This document shows, piece after piece, positions 46,188 to 55,556 of a stretch of DNA of 64,000 bases. The translations under genes and the position numbers were made by a program. The stretch is taken from NCBI RefSeq assembly GCF_018449515.1, contig NZ_JAAVUQ010000032.1:23837-87836 (forward strand), written 5' to 3'. Source of the DNA: Caballeronia sp. dw_19. Lineage in GTDB: Bacteria; Pseudomonadota; Gammaproteobacteria; Burkholderiales; Burkholderiaceae. The notes under the pieces were generated by a model. It was not told the DNA's origin. It did no database searches and was given only the letters and a program-made list of their open reading frames with translations. Every line of letters starts with the position of its first letter. The first letter of the stretch is position 1.

Positions 46188-47282
46188 ATGAAAAACTATT
46201 TGAAAAAATGTTGGTATGCGCTTTGCCTGTTCACGTTGCCGTATGCGGCTCATGCACAGTCCAGCGTCACGCTGTATGGCGTACTCGATTCCTCGGTCCA
46301 GTACGCGCGCTCCGGCGGCCAAAGCACGACACGCGTGGACAGCAGCAACGCATTCCCATCGAACTGGGGTATCCAGGGTGCCGAGGATATCGGCTGGGGC
46401 ACCAAGGTGATCTTCCGGCTCGAGAGCGGCATCAATGTGGCCAACGGCACGAGCGCGCAGGCTGGAAAATTCTTCGGCCGGGAGGCGTGGGTCGGCATGG
46501 CGGGACCGTATGGGCGCGTTCAGGTCGGCCTGAACAACACACCCGAAATGTGGGGCCTGCTGCGCTTCTTAGCTGGCGATCTTGGTCACTGGGACTGGGG
46601 GCACGCTGCCAACAACTATGACTTCTTCCCGACCACCAAGATTCCCAACTCCGTCATCTACGTCTCGCCGAACCTCTCCGGCCTGACGCTCTCGGCGATG
46701 TACGGTTTCGGCGCCAACGGCGATCCTTCGCAACCGAGTACCCTCGGCAACACGGTATCGGCCGGCATGTACTACACCAACGGGACCTTCGCGTTCGAGG
46801 CCGATTATCTAAGCCAGGTCTATACCACGGCGCCGACCATTACCGCCGGCGCACCCACTGAAACCGGCAATCACGACTTGTTCGGTGTCTCCTACGACTT
46901 CGGCGTAGTGAAGGTGGATGGCCTTTTCGTGCTCCACCGCGGCGCGGGATCGGTAAAGACGCTCAACACAACGACGTTCGCCGACCCGAACAACTTCTAT
47001 TACGAAGTCTCGGCGCAAGTTCCCAATGTCATGAACGGAACGGTGATGCTCAGCTTCGGGCAATACAAGCTGCAAGGCAATTCCGAAGGCAATTCGACGT
47101 CGTACGGCTTGCGATATGACTACCGGATCTCGAAACGCACGGGCGTGTATGCGGGCGTGTCGGTCATCAGGAACGGCAGCGAAGCGGGCTTCACTACGAA
47201 CAGCGGCCAAGGCCCCGGCATTGCGGTCAAGCCCGGGGACAATCAGGTCGCCACGGTCGTCGGCATCGTCCACGCTTTTTGA
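46188..47282 (+). CDS. Outer membrane porin (Gram-negative porin family)
   Basis: A 364-aa porin with a signal peptide (MKNYLKKCWYALCLFTLPYAAHA, cut before QSSVTLYG). The mature start SSVTLYGVLDSSVQYA, GREAWVGMAGPYGRVQVGLNNTP and the terminal phenylalanine after VGIVHAF are hallmarks of 16-strand betaproteobacterial porins (OmpC/Omp32 type). It would let small solutes cross the outer membrane. Its place before the ABC importer genes and after promoter copy C suggests induction with the cluster. No good Shine-Dalgarno is seen. Confidence 0.93.
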   Translation: MKNYLKKCWYALCLFTLPYAAHAQSSVTLYGVLDSSVQYARSGGQSTTRVDSSNAFPSNWGIQGAEDIGWGTKVIFRLESGINVANGTSAQAGKFFGREAWVGMAGPYGRVQVGLNNTPEMWGLLRFLAGDLGHWDWGHAANNYDFFPTTKIPNSVIYVSPNLSGLTLSAMYGFGANGDPSQPSTLGNTVSAGMYYTNGTFAFEADYLSQVYTTAPTITAGAPTETGNHDLFGVSYDFGVVKVDGLFVLHRGAGSVKTLNTTTFADPNNFYYEVSAQVPNVMNGTVMLSFGQYKLQGNSEGNSTSYGLRYDYRISKRTGVYAGVSVIRNGSEAGFTTNSGQGPGIAVKPGDNQVATVVGIVHAF

Positions 47283-47379
47283 TTCATGCCCCCGAAGAGC
47301 GAATGTGAAGCACGGGCGGCTTTGCCTGCCATAGCCATGTTGGTCGTCACCGGTTCGAGCCTGAAGGAGGACTCCGCTC

Positions 47380-48324
47380 ATGTGGATCTATGCCGCCAAG
47401 CGTGTGCTTTACACCATTCCGATCGCGCTCGGCGTATCGCTCGTCTGCTTTGGCCTCGTCTACCTTGCACCGGGCGATCCGGCATCGTCGCTGATTCCAC
47501 CCGATGCGAGCGCAGCCGACATCGCGATGATCCGACAGCTCTACGGCTTCGACCAACCGGTGCCCGTGCAGTTTCTTAAGTGGCTGTGGCGCGTACTGCA
47601 CGGCGACCTGGGGATGTCGTTGCAGACCAACCGCCCCGTGCTCGAGGAGGTCTCCCGAGCGCTACTCAACACCGCGAGGATTTCGGTCGGCGCCGTGATT
47701 ATCGCGTTCCTGGTGGCCCTTCTCTTAGGCACGATCGCGGCGTGGAACCGCGGCAAGCTCGCGGACCGTGTCGTCACCTCGATTTCCGCGCTCGGCGTGA
47801 GCATTCCCAGTTACTGGCTCGGCATCGTGCTAATCATTGTCTTCGCCGTGAAGCTGCGCTGGTTGCCGGCTACGGGCATGAACTCCGCTCCCGGCTGGTT
47901 GGACTGGTCCCACCTGCGCTTCGCCATCCTGCCGATGTTCACCATGGCGTTGCTGCCGCTCGGCGTTGTCATGCGCAACACCCGCTCCGCGCTCGCCGAT
48001 ACGTTGGGGCAGGATTATATGCAGATGCTCAGGGCCAAGGGGCTGCACCCGCCCGCACTGATTCATCATGCGATGCGCAACGCCCTGCCTCAGATTCTCG
48101 CGGTCATGGGCTTGCAACTTGGCTACCTGATCGGCGGCTCGATTCTCATCGAGACGATCTTCACCTGGCCGGGCACCGGCTTCCTGCTCAGCAAGGCGAT
48201 CCTCACGCGCGACATACCGCTGCTGCAGGGCACGATCCTGGTCCTCGCGCTCTGCTTCGTCCTGATCAATCTCGTCGTCGACATCCTGCAGACTTTCGTC
48301 GACCCGCGCATCAAGCGGATCTGA
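47380..48324 (+). CDS. Peptide/nickel-type ABC transporter permease (DppB-like)
   Basis: A 314-aa inner-membrane permease with six membrane segments and the long periplasmic loop of DppB/OppB proteins. PIALGVSLVCFGLVYLAPGDP at the N-terminus, the EAA loop LGQDYMQMLRAKGLHPPAL and IGGSILIETIFTWPGTGFL are typical. GGAGG is the ribosome site. It heads an operon of two permeases, two ATPases and a binding protein; such systems import di- or oligopeptides or other small solutes. A peptide-like amide conjugate could be the cargo here, but this cannot be shown. Confidence 0.92.
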   Translation: MWIYAAKRVLYTIPIALGVSLVCFGLVYLAPGDPASSLIPPDASAADIAMIRQLYGFDQPVPVQFLKWLWRVLHGDLGMSLQTNRPVLEEVSRALLNTARISVGAVIIAFLVALLLGTIAAWNRGKLADRVVTSISALGVSIPSYWLGIVLIIVFAVKLRWLPATGMNSAPGWLDWSHLRFAILPMFTMALLPLGVVMRNTRSALADTLGQDYMQMLRAKGLHPPALIHHAMRNALPQILAVMGLQLGYLIGGSILIETIFTWPGTGFLLSKAILTRDIPLLQGTILVLALCFVLINLVVDILQTFVDPRIKRI

Positions 48325-48336
48325 GGAGCATCGCGC

Positions 48337-49224
48337 ATGAGCACCGACACCCCGATCATCAACGAAAGAGCGCCAGTCCGGCAATACCCAGGTTATCTGC
48401 AGACCGTCATGCGCCGGCTACGCCATGACTATGTGACCCTGTTCTTCCTTGCCCTGATCGCCCTCAGCATCCTGTCGGCCGTCCTCGCAGCGCACCTCAC
48501 CCCTTATGATCCCCTCGCGACCAGCCTGCTGGGCAGGCTCAGGCCGATCGGATGGCAAGGCCATCTGCTCGGCACCGACGATCTCGGGCGAGACATGCTC
48601 ACGCGCATGCTCTATGGCGGGCGCGTGTCCCTCGTCATGGGCATCGTGCCGGTGGTGCTCGCCGTCATGATCGGAGGGTTCCTCGGCGTTCTCGCCGGCT
48701 TCTTCGGCGGGCCCGTCAACATGGCCATCATGCGCACGATGGACGTCTTCTACGCCTTCCCGTCCGTGCTGCTCGCCGTTGCCATCTCCGGGACGATGGG
48801 CGGCGGCATGGCAAGCGGGCTGATCGCGCTGACCCTGGTTTTCATACCGTCGCTGTGCCGCATTGCCGAAACCGCGACCGCTCAAGTGCGCTCGCTCGAC
48901 TTTGTCGAGGCAGCAGAAGCGAGTGGCGCTTCGAGTCTCTCGATCATCTTCGCCCATGTGATCGGCAATGTACTGCCGCCGGTCTTCGTCTTCGCCTCGA
49001 GCCTCGTCTCGGTCTCCGTGCTGCTCGCGGCCGGCCTTTCGTTTCTCGGGCTTGGTGTACAGCCGCCCACTCCCGACTGGGGGCAGATGCTCTCGAGCCT
49101 GCGGCAAGCCATCTACCTCCAACCGCTCATCTGCGCGTTGCCCGGCGCGGCCATCTGCATCGTCTCGTTTTCCTTCAACATCGTCAGTGACGGGCTTCGG
49201 CACGCCATGGACATCAAGGCCTGA
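48337..49224 (+). CDS. Peptide/nickel-type ABC transporter permease (DppC-like)
   Basis: A 295-aa partner permease of the DppC/OppC type. LGTDDLGRDMLTRMLYGGRVSLVMG is the family's N-terminal signature, and the EAA loop reads SLDFVEAAEASGASSLSIIFAHVI. It begins 12 bases after the DppB-like gene and forms with it the membrane channel of the importer. The ATPase gene starts 13 bases later. Confidence 0.92.
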   Translation: MSTDTPIINERAPVRQYPGYLQTVMRRLRHDYVTLFFLALIALSILSAVLAAHLTPYDPLATSLLGRLRPIGWQGHLLGTDDLGRDMLTRMLYGGRVSLVMGIVPVVLAVMIGGFLGVLAGFFGGPVNMAIMRTMDVFYAFPSVLLAVAISGTMGGGMASGLIALTLVFIPSLCRIAETATAQVRSLDFVEAAEASGASSLSIIFAHVIGNVLPPVFVFASSLVSVSVLLAAGLSFLGLGVQPPTPDWGQMLSSLRQAIYLQPLICALPGAAICIVSFSFNIVSDGLRHAMDIKA

Positions 49225-49237
49225 GAGGAACGTCCGC

Positions 49238-50359
49238 ATGCCGAACCCGACCAGCGCAGCGAGTCACCACCCAAGCGCCCGCGCAGGATCGCACGACGAT
49301 CCGCGCGACCGTGGCGGGGACCGGCAGCCGCTGCTCATCGTCAACGGGTTGCACAAGTATTTCCCGATCCGCGGCGGATTGTTCAACCGGATCGTCGGGC
49401 ATGTCCATGCGGTCGAGAACCTGTCTTTCGTGGTGATGAAGGGGGAGACGCTGGGCATCGTCGGCGAATCGGGCTGCGGGAAATCCACGCTCGCGCGGCT
49501 GCTGATGCAACTGCTCAAGCGCGATAGCGGCGAACTGATCTTCGACGGCGACGCCGTGGGAGAACGGTCGGGCATCTCTTTGCGCGAATTGCGGCAGAAC
49601 ATGCAGATGGTATTCCAGGACTCGTCGTCCTCGCTCAATCCGCGCTTGCCGGTGGTCGATACGATCGCCTACGGGCCGCGTGTTCACGGCACGAAACGCA
49701 CCGACGCGAAAGAAGCCGCACGCAAGCTGCTTGACGATGTCGGACTGCGCGCCGACCAGTTCGCCGCGCGCTATCCGCATGAACTCTCCGGCGGCCAGAA
49801 GCAACGCGTCAACATTGCCAGGGCGCTGGCGCTCGATCCGCGGCTCCTGATCCTGGACGAAGCCGTGTCCGCGCTCGACAAGTCTGTCGAGGCGCAGGTG
49901 CTCAAGCTTCTGCGCGAGCTCAAGCATCACTTCGGCCTCACCTACGTGTTCATTTCCCACGACCTGCATGTCGTACGGTATGTTTCGGATCGCGTTCTCG
50001 TGATGTATCTGGGCGAGATAGTGGAGATCGGCCCGGCCGATGAAGTCTACGGGAATCCGAAGCATCCCTACACGCGCGCCCTGCTGGATTCGCAGCTCAG
50101 CATGGATCCCGGGCAACGGGTCACCGAGGCGCCGTTGGCCGGCGACCCACCCAACCCCGTCGACCCGCCCGCAGGATGCCGCTTTCGTACCCGCTGCCCG
50201 TTTGCCGAAAGTGTGTGCGAGCGCATCTCCCCCACGCTCGGCGACGCTCGCGGGCGACAAGCGCATGCGGCCGCATGCCATATGCACGACCCGGCGTCAG
50301 GTCATGGCCGCACCGGCAACCCGCCTTTGGGCACGCCCCAGGAAACCAGACTCCTATGA
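49238..50359 (+). CDS. Peptide ABC transporter ATP-binding protein (DppF/OppF-like)
   Basis: A 373-aa ATPase with a Walker A GESGCGKST, the ABC signature LSGGQKQR, Walker B LLILDEAVSALD and the C-terminal oligopeptide-transporter extension with Cys-rich CRFRTRCPFAESVC, which binds an iron-sulphur cluster in relatives. I use ATG 49238; the frame open from 48968 overlaps the permease gene. The stop overlaps the next ATPase start (ATGA at 50356), so the two are coupled. Confidence 0.92.
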   Translation: MPNPTSAASHHPSARAGSHDDPRDRGGDRQPLLIVNGLHKYFPIRGGLFNRIVGHVHAVENLSFVVMKGETLGIVGESGCGKSTLARLLMQLLKRDSGELIFDGDAVGERSGISLRELRQNMQMVFQDSSSSLNPRLPVVDTIAYGPRVHGTKRTDAKEAARKLLDDVGLRADQFAARYPHELSGGQKQRVNIARALALDPRLLILDEAVSALDKSVEAQVLKLLRELKHHFGLTYVFISHDLHVVRYVSDRVLVMYLGEIVEIGPADEVYGNPKHPYTRALLDSQLSMDPGQRVTEAPLAGDPPNPVDPPAGCRFRTRCPFAESVCERISPTLGDARGRQAHAAACHMHDPASGHGRTGNPPLGTPQETRLL

Positions 50360-51366
50360 GTTCGCGGACACGACTCGACATCGACACCTCCGCCCAAAGA
50401 ACGCTGCTGGACGTTCAGGACCTGAACGTTCGATTCGTCAGCCGCGAGGCAACCGTGAACGCTGTGAACGGCGTGTCGCTCAGCCTCGCGGCGGGCGAGG
50501 TGCTGTGCATCATCGGCGAATCGGGTTCGGGCAAGAGCGTGACCTTGCGCGCGCTCATGCGCCTGCTGCCGCCGGAGCGCGCCCGGATCAGCGGCACGAT
50601 TGCCATCGACGGCGAAGACGTGCTCGCGCTCGACGAACAGCAGCTTTCCGCCATGCGCGGTGCGAAGGTTTCAATGATCTTCCAGGAGCCGATGACTGCG
50701 CTCGATCCGGTATTCACCATCGGCGACCAGATCGCAGAGACGATCCGGCGGCATCATCGCGTCTCGCGCACCGAAGCCGATGCCCGTGCGCTCGACCTGC
50801 TCGAGCGGGTGCGCGTGCCGTCACCGGAACGGCGGCGGCGCAACTACCCGCACGAACTCTCCGGCGGGCTCAGGCAGCGCGCGATGATCGCGGTTGCCCT
50901 CTCATGCCGCCCCCGTCTGCTGCTCGCGGACGAGCCCACCACCGCTCTGGACGCCACCGTGCAGATCCAGGTGCTGATCCTGCTCAAGAAGCTGCAGCAG
51001 GAGTTCGGCATGGGCATCGTGATCGTCACGCACGACCTCGGCGTGGCTGCGCAAATCGCGGACAAGGTGGCCGTCATGTATGCGGGGCGCATCGTGGAAT
51101 ACGGCTCGGCGCGTGAGGTCCTGCTAGATCCGAAGCATCCGTACACGCTTGGCATGCTCTCATCGACCGTGAAAGGCCAGGAGCGTAACCACGACATCGA
51201 AGCCATACCCGGAAGTCCTCCGGACATGCGGCGCCTGCCGCCCGGTTGCAGCTTCGCGCCGCGCTGCAAGTACGCGAAGCCAGCGTGTCTCGATGCGGCG
51301 CCGGACGCGTTTCCCGCGCATGACGACGGATACGCGTGCTGCATCAGGCTCGCCGAGATCGCTTGA
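50356..51366 (+). CDS. Peptide ABC transporter ATP-binding protein (DppD/OppD-like)
   Basis: A 336-aa ATPase with Walker A GESGSGKS, signature LSGGLRQRAM, Walker B LLLADEPTTALD and the C-terminal extension ending in CSFAPRCKYAKPAC (Cys cluster). It overlaps the OppF-like gene by four bases. Gene order permease-permease-F-D with the binding protein last is inverted relative to the usual opp/dpp order (A-B-C-D-F). Confidence 0.92.
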   Translation: MSSRTRLDIDTSAQRTLLDVQDLNVRFVSREATVNAVNGVSLSLAAGEVLCIIGESGSGKSVTLRALMRLLPPERARISGTIAIDGEDVLALDEQQLSAMRGAKVSMIFQEPMTALDPVFTIGDQIAETIRRHHRVSRTEADARALDLLERVRVPSPERRRRNYPHELSGGLRQRAMIAVALSCRPRLLLADEPTTALDATVQIQVLILLKKLQQEFGMGIVIVTHDLGVAAQIADKVAVMYAGRIVEYGSAREVLLDPKHPYTLGMLSSTVKGQERNHDIEAIPGSPPDMRRLPPGCSFAPRCKYAKPACLDAAPDAFPAHDDGYACCIRLAEIA

Positions 51367-51444
51367 GCGTATGACTCGTCAGCCCGGCAAGTTCATTTTT
51401 TATTTTCATTTTGCAATGCTCTTCACGAAAAAGGCGTAACGGCA

Positions 51445-53040
51445 ATGTCGGATTACAAAAACCTGGTGAAATCGGCAGCAGTCAACATGGTCGCGGCATG
51501 GGCGTTGGTATGTTCAGGCTTGGGAGCGGCGCAGGCGGAATCGGTAGTGACCGTGGCAATGACAGCCGCCGATATTCCTGACTGGGCAGGTCAGCCTGAC
51601 CAGGGCTTCGAAGGCTATCGCTTTGTCGGGTATTCCCTTTATGACGGCCTGATCAACTGGGACCTGTCCTCGTCCAGCAAGGAAGTCACCATCAAGCCGG
51701 GGCTTGCCACCGAGTGGCATGTGGATCCGCACGACCCGAAGCGCTGGATCTTCACGCTGCGTCACCGCGTGAAATTCCACGACAGTTGCAACTGGAATGC
51801 CGACGCCGCGGTATGGAATCTCGAGCGTCTGATCGATCGCACCAATCCCTCGTTCAGTCCGGTCTATTTTGCTCGCGCACGGGCGCGCACCAGCGACATC
51901 GCCAAAGTCGAAAAGGTTTCCGACGACACCATTGCCATCACCACCACCACAGTCAACTCGCTATTTCCCTACAACCTGCCGTACGTGATGATGGTTTCCA
52001 AATGCGCGGTGGAAGCGGCGGGGAACAATTACACGGTGTATGCCAGGCATCCGGCCGGCAGCGGTCCCTACAAGTTCGCGAGGGTCGTGCCGCATCAATC
52101 GCTGGAACTGGTGAAGAACCCGGATTACTGGGACCCGGCCCGCGTGCCGAAGCATGACCGGCTGGTGTTGCTGCCAATGCCCGAAGCCACCACCCGTGCC
52201 GCGGCGCTGCTTTCGGGCCAGGTGAACTTCATCGAAGCGCCTTCGCCGGACATGATCCCGGAACTGAAGCAGGCGGGCATGCACGTCATCACCAACGTCT
52301 ATCCGCACACCTGGCCGTATCTGCTCAACATGCTGCGCGGTCCCTTCGCCGACATCCGCGTGCGCCAGGCCGCCAACTACGCGGTCGATCGCAGCGCGAT
52401 GGTCACGCTGCTGGGCGGCATCGCCACGCCGAGCTACGGCGCGCTTGTGCCCAGCCAGCACAACTACGGCGACGTGGTGCAGTACAAGCTCGACCAAGCC
52501 CGCGCCACGGCGCTGCTCAAGGCGGCCAAGTGCTATCCGTGCGAAATCCACGTCGCCATCTCGCCTTCGGGTTCGGGCCAGATGCAGCCGGAGCCCATGA
52601 ACGAACTGGTCAAATCGCAACTCGACGCGGTGGGCTTCAAGGTGGATTTCGACACAATCGACTGGAACAGCATGATCGATGTCTTCGTGAAAGGAGCGGT
52701 AGCGTATCCCAAGTACGACGCCTTCAACTTTTCCAGCGGCGCGCTGGATCCGCTCAGCCTCCTCAAGGCGGTCATGAAGGTCTATCAGGCGCCCAACGGA
52801 TCAAACTGGGGCGGCTTGAACGACCCGCAACTCGATGCGCTCGGCCAGCAGGTGCTGACGACCTTCGACCCGGCGAAGCAGGATGCGCTGCTCCAGCAGA
52901 TCCATCATCTGATCACGGCCGACGCGGCGCGGCTATTCATCGTCAGCGACCTCAACCCGCGTGCGCTGGCACCCAATCTGAGCGGCTTCGTTCAGGCACA
53001 GAGCTGGTTCCAGGACCTGACGCCGATCGTGGTGCATTGA
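51445..53040 (+). CDS. ABC transporter substrate-binding protein (SBP family 5)
   Basis: A 531-aa periplasmic binding protein of the peptide/nickel class. A signal peptide is visible (about 32 residues to AQAESVVTVAM). LATEWHVDPHDPKRWIFTLRHRVKFHD is the family-5 signature, followed by the usual two-lobe pattern with GSGPYKFARV. It closes the ABC operon 78 bases after the second ATPase gene. It fixes the importer's specificity; family 5 proteins bind peptides, opines, nickel or sugars, so the ligand remains open. Confidence 0.92.
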   Translation: MSDYKNLVKSAAVNMVAAWALVCSGLGAAQAESVVTVAMTAADIPDWAGQPDQGFEGYRFVGYSLYDGLINWDLSSSSKEVTIKPGLATEWHVDPHDPKRWIFTLRHRVKFHDSCNWNADAAVWNLERLIDRTNPSFSPVYFARARARTSDIAKVEKVSDDTIAITTTTVNSLFPYNLPYVMMVSKCAVEAAGNNYTVYARHPAGSGPYKFARVVPHQSLELVKNPDYWDPARVPKHDRLVLLPMPEATTRAAALLSGQVNFIEAPSPDMIPELKQAGMHVITNVYPHTWPYLLNMLRGPFADIRVRQAANYAVDRSAMVTLLGGIATPSYGALVPSQHNYGDVVQYKLDQARATALLKAAKCYPCEIHVAISPSGSGQMQPEPMNELVKSQLDAVGFKVDFDTIDWNSMIDVFVKGAVAYPKYDAFNFSSGALDPLSLLKAVMKVYQAPNGSNWGGLNDPQLDALGQQVLTTFDPAKQDALLQQIHHLITADAARLFIVSDLNPRALAPNLSGFVQAQSWFQDLTPIVVH

Positions 53041-53091
53041 GCCCACCACCGATATTCCATTGACTGCCCCACTCAACTCAGGAACGACACC

Positions 53092-53805
53092 ATGCATGAC
53101 TTCAAGATTGCGGACCACATCATCGAGCGCGTCATCAAGCGGCGCGGCAAGGCGCATATTCACGACGACCTCGATCCCGCCCGCACGGCGCTGCTCGTCA
53201 TCGACATGCAAAACGGTTTCCTGGACGAGCAATATGCCGCGTTCCCCTGCGACGAAGCCCGAGACATCGTGCCCAACATCAATCGCCTTGCTGCCGCAAC
53301 ACGCACGAACGGCGGCAAGGTCTTATGGATCCGCAACACGGTGAACGCGCAGGAAGAGAAGAACTGGTCGCAGTGGTACGCGCTGTGCGCCGGCGATCCG
53401 GCGCGCGCGGCCAAGCGTACCGCCGCGTTCCAGAAGGATGCTCCGGGACATCAACTCCATGCCGGACTCCTAGTGGACCCGCGGGACGAAACGGTGCTGA
53501 AGTACCGCTACAGCGCCTTCATCCAGGGATCGTCGGACCTGCACGACCGGCTCCAGGCGCATGGCATCGACACGGTCATCGTGACCGGCACGTCCACCAA
53601 CGCATGCTGCGAATCGACGGCGCGCGACGCGATGATGCTCAACTACAAGACGATCATGGTCAGCGACGGCAACGCCACCCGAACCGATGCCGAGCACAAC
53701 GCGAGCCTCACGGCGTTCTATGCGATCTTCGGCGACGTGATGGACACCCGCATGCTGATCGGATGCCTCAATGCCAATGCGCGCCAGTCGTCCGCGCAGG
53801 CCTAG
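53092..53805 (+). CDS. Isochorismatase-fold cysteine amidohydrolase
   Basis: A 237-aa hydrolase of the isochorismatase-like family that includes nicotinamidase, N-carbamoylsarcosine amidase, RutB and maleamate amidohydrolase. The catalytic triad is present: D38 in VIDMQNGF, K137 in VLKYRYSAF and C172 in TSTNACCESTARDAM. It should hydrolyse an amide or ureido bond with release of ammonia. It follows the binding protein by 51 bases and precedes an esterase, so it likely acts on the imported compound or on a ring-opened amide. Maleamate-type substrates are one idea. Confidence 0.88.
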   Translation: MHDFKIADHIIERVIKRRGKAHIHDDLDPARTALLVIDMQNGFLDEQYAAFPCDEARDIVPNINRLAAATRTNGGKVLWIRNTVNAQEEKNWSQWYALCAGDPARAAKRTAAFQKDAPGHQLHAGLLVDPRDETVLKYRYSAFIQGSSDLHDRLQAHGIDTVIVTGTSTNACCESTARDAMMLNYKTIMVSDGNATRTDAEHNASLTAFYAIFGDVMDTRMLIGCLNANARQSSAQA

Positions 53806-53851
53806 CATGAGCGTCGATCGCGCACATGAGCGGCTTGCCGGCAGGAAGATT

Positions 53852-55414
53852 ATGCGACGGCTCGTTTCCGCGCTTGCCCTTGGCTGTGTCGCGGGATGCA
53901 CGACGGCCGGATATCGCGAGCCGACCCAGGTAATCGAAACATCCAGCGGCCCTGTCCAGGGACTGAAGACGAGCGGCATGGAGGAGTTTCTCGGCATCCC
54001 GTACGCGGCGCCGCCTGTCGGCGAGCTGCGATGGCGCCCTCCCCAGCCGCTTGCCGGAACAAGCCGGATATTGCAAGCGACGAAGTTCGCCAACACCTGC
54101 GCGCAGTCTCCGCGCGGCGCATTCGCCTCGCCGAGCACCTCCGAGGACTGCCTCTACCTGAACGTGTTTGCGCCTCGCGCCACGTCCTCATCCTCCGGCA
54201 AGCATCCGGTGATGGTGTGGCTGCACGGCGGCGGCCTGTTCAGCGGCGAAAGCAACGACTACGACGCCGGCAAGCTGGTCCGAAGAGGCGACGTGGTGCT
54301 CGTCACGCTGAATTATCGCGTGGGCGCACTCGGCTTCTTCTCTCATCCCGCCATCGACACCGAAGGCCATGCCTATGCCAACTACGGCATCATGGACCAG
54401 CAAGCCGCGCTGCGGTGGGTGCAGCGCAATATCGCCAACTTCGGCGGCGATCCCGGCAACGTCACCCTCTTCGGGCAGTCCGGCGGCGCGACCAGCGTCA
54501 TCGCCAACCTGGCTTCACCTACTGCCGCGGGCTTGTTCCAGCGCGCCATCAGTCAGAGCGGCACACGTGTGGCGCCCTATGCCCGCGAGGCCGCAAGGGA
54601 CGCCGGCAAGCAACTCGCGGCAGCGGCGGGATGCCCCGACCAAAGCGCGCAATGCCTGCGCGGACTCGGCGTCGAACAGATCCTGCGTCATCAGTCGCGG
54701 ATCGCGGGCTTCGTGGGTACGCGCTATCCGGTGGTCGACGGAACGATTGTCACGCTCACCGCCACGCAAGCATTCGACAGCGGCCGCTTCAATCACGTAC
54801 CGATCATGAACGGCCTGGTGCGCGATGAGCAGGCCTTCTTCATGCCGGAGATGAACACAGGCGAGCCGCTGACTTCGGCCGGTTACGACAGCTTCGTGCT
54901 CTCTTTCGGTCAACAGCATGCGAAGGCGCTGGCCGCCCGCTATCCGCTTGCGTCGTACGCGAGCCCGAGCCTCGCCGAGATCGATGCGGCACAGGACCTC
55001 AAGACATGCACCGCGCGATATCTAGACCGGACCTGGGCGAAGTACGTGCCGGTGTATGCGTTTCAGTTCAACGACCGCACGGCCCCGTCATACTTCCACC
55101 CGGTCAGCTATCCGATGAGGGCTTACCATACTGCCGAATTGCAGTACCTCTTCCCGCTGTTCCATGGCGGCCAGGGCACGCCGCACGCGCTCGATGCCGC
55201 GCAGCAGCGGTTGTCGGATCGAATGGTCGACTATTGGACGAGCTTTGCGCGAAACGGCGCCCCGACCTCGAATGCCCCGGCGAGCGCATGGCCGCGCTAT
55301 TCGCCGACACCGGACGACGTGCAAACCCTCGACCTCCCGGCCATCGAGACAGCCAAGGGCTACGGCAACGCTCACCACTGTGCGCTGTGGGATCCGATCA
55401 TCGCCGGCCAGTAA
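53852..55414 (+). CDS. Type B carboxylesterase, predicted lipoprotein
   Basis: A 520-aa carboxylesterase/lipase family protein. MRRLVSALALGCVAGC has a lipobox (VAGC), so the mature enzyme should be lipid-anchored in the cell envelope. MEEFLGIPYAAPPVGELRWRPP, EDCLYLNVFAP, VMVWLHGGGLFSG (oxyanion hole) and the nucleophile motif FGQSGGA (S210) are typical. I chose ATG 53852 because AGGAAG precedes it and the signal peptide fits; ATG 53807 would add 15 residues. It would cleave an ester of the substrate before uptake of the freed acid. Confidence 0.9.
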   Translation: MRRLVSALALGCVAGCTTAGYREPTQVIETSSGPVQGLKTSGMEEFLGIPYAAPPVGELRWRPPQPLAGTSRILQATKFANTCAQSPRGAFASPSTSEDCLYLNVFAPRATSSSSGKHPVMVWLHGGGLFSGESNDYDAGKLVRRGDVVLVTLNYRVGALGFFSHPAIDTEGHAYANYGIMDQQAALRWVQRNIANFGGDPGNVTLFGQSGGATSVIANLASPTAAGLFQRAISQSGTRVAPYAREAARDAGKQLAAAAGCPDQSAQCLRGLGVEQILRHQSRIAGFVGTRYPVVDGTIVTLTATQAFDSGRFNHVPIMNGLVRDEQAFFMPEMNTGEPLTSAGYDSFVLSFGQQHAKALAARYPLASYASPSLAEIDAAQDLKTCTARYLDRTWAKYVPVYAFQFNDRTAPSYFHPVSYPMRAYHTAELQYLFPLFHGGQGTPHALDAAQQRLSDRMVDYWTSFARNGAPTSNAPASAWPRYSPTPDDVQTLDLPAIETAKGYGNAHHCALWDPIIAGQ

Positions 55415-55440
55415 GCACGCGTCTTGCGCGGATTTCACCC

Positions 55441-55450
55441 TGGTGCACCA
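55441..55450. promoter_or_regulatory. Palindrome upstream of the second GntR gene
   Basis: TGGTGCACCA is a perfect 10-base palindrome, 107 bases before ATG 55557. It may be an operator for the nearby regulator, but one short palindrome is weak evidence. Confidence 0.25.
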
Positions 55451-55556
55451 CGATCCGCGCTGCGCTCCCACTCGATGCGCCAAATAGATCGTGCGTCTGC
55501 CGGCGTCGCTTTAAAATGACGGCTTCGCCCACGCATAACCACGAAGACGTCCGAAC

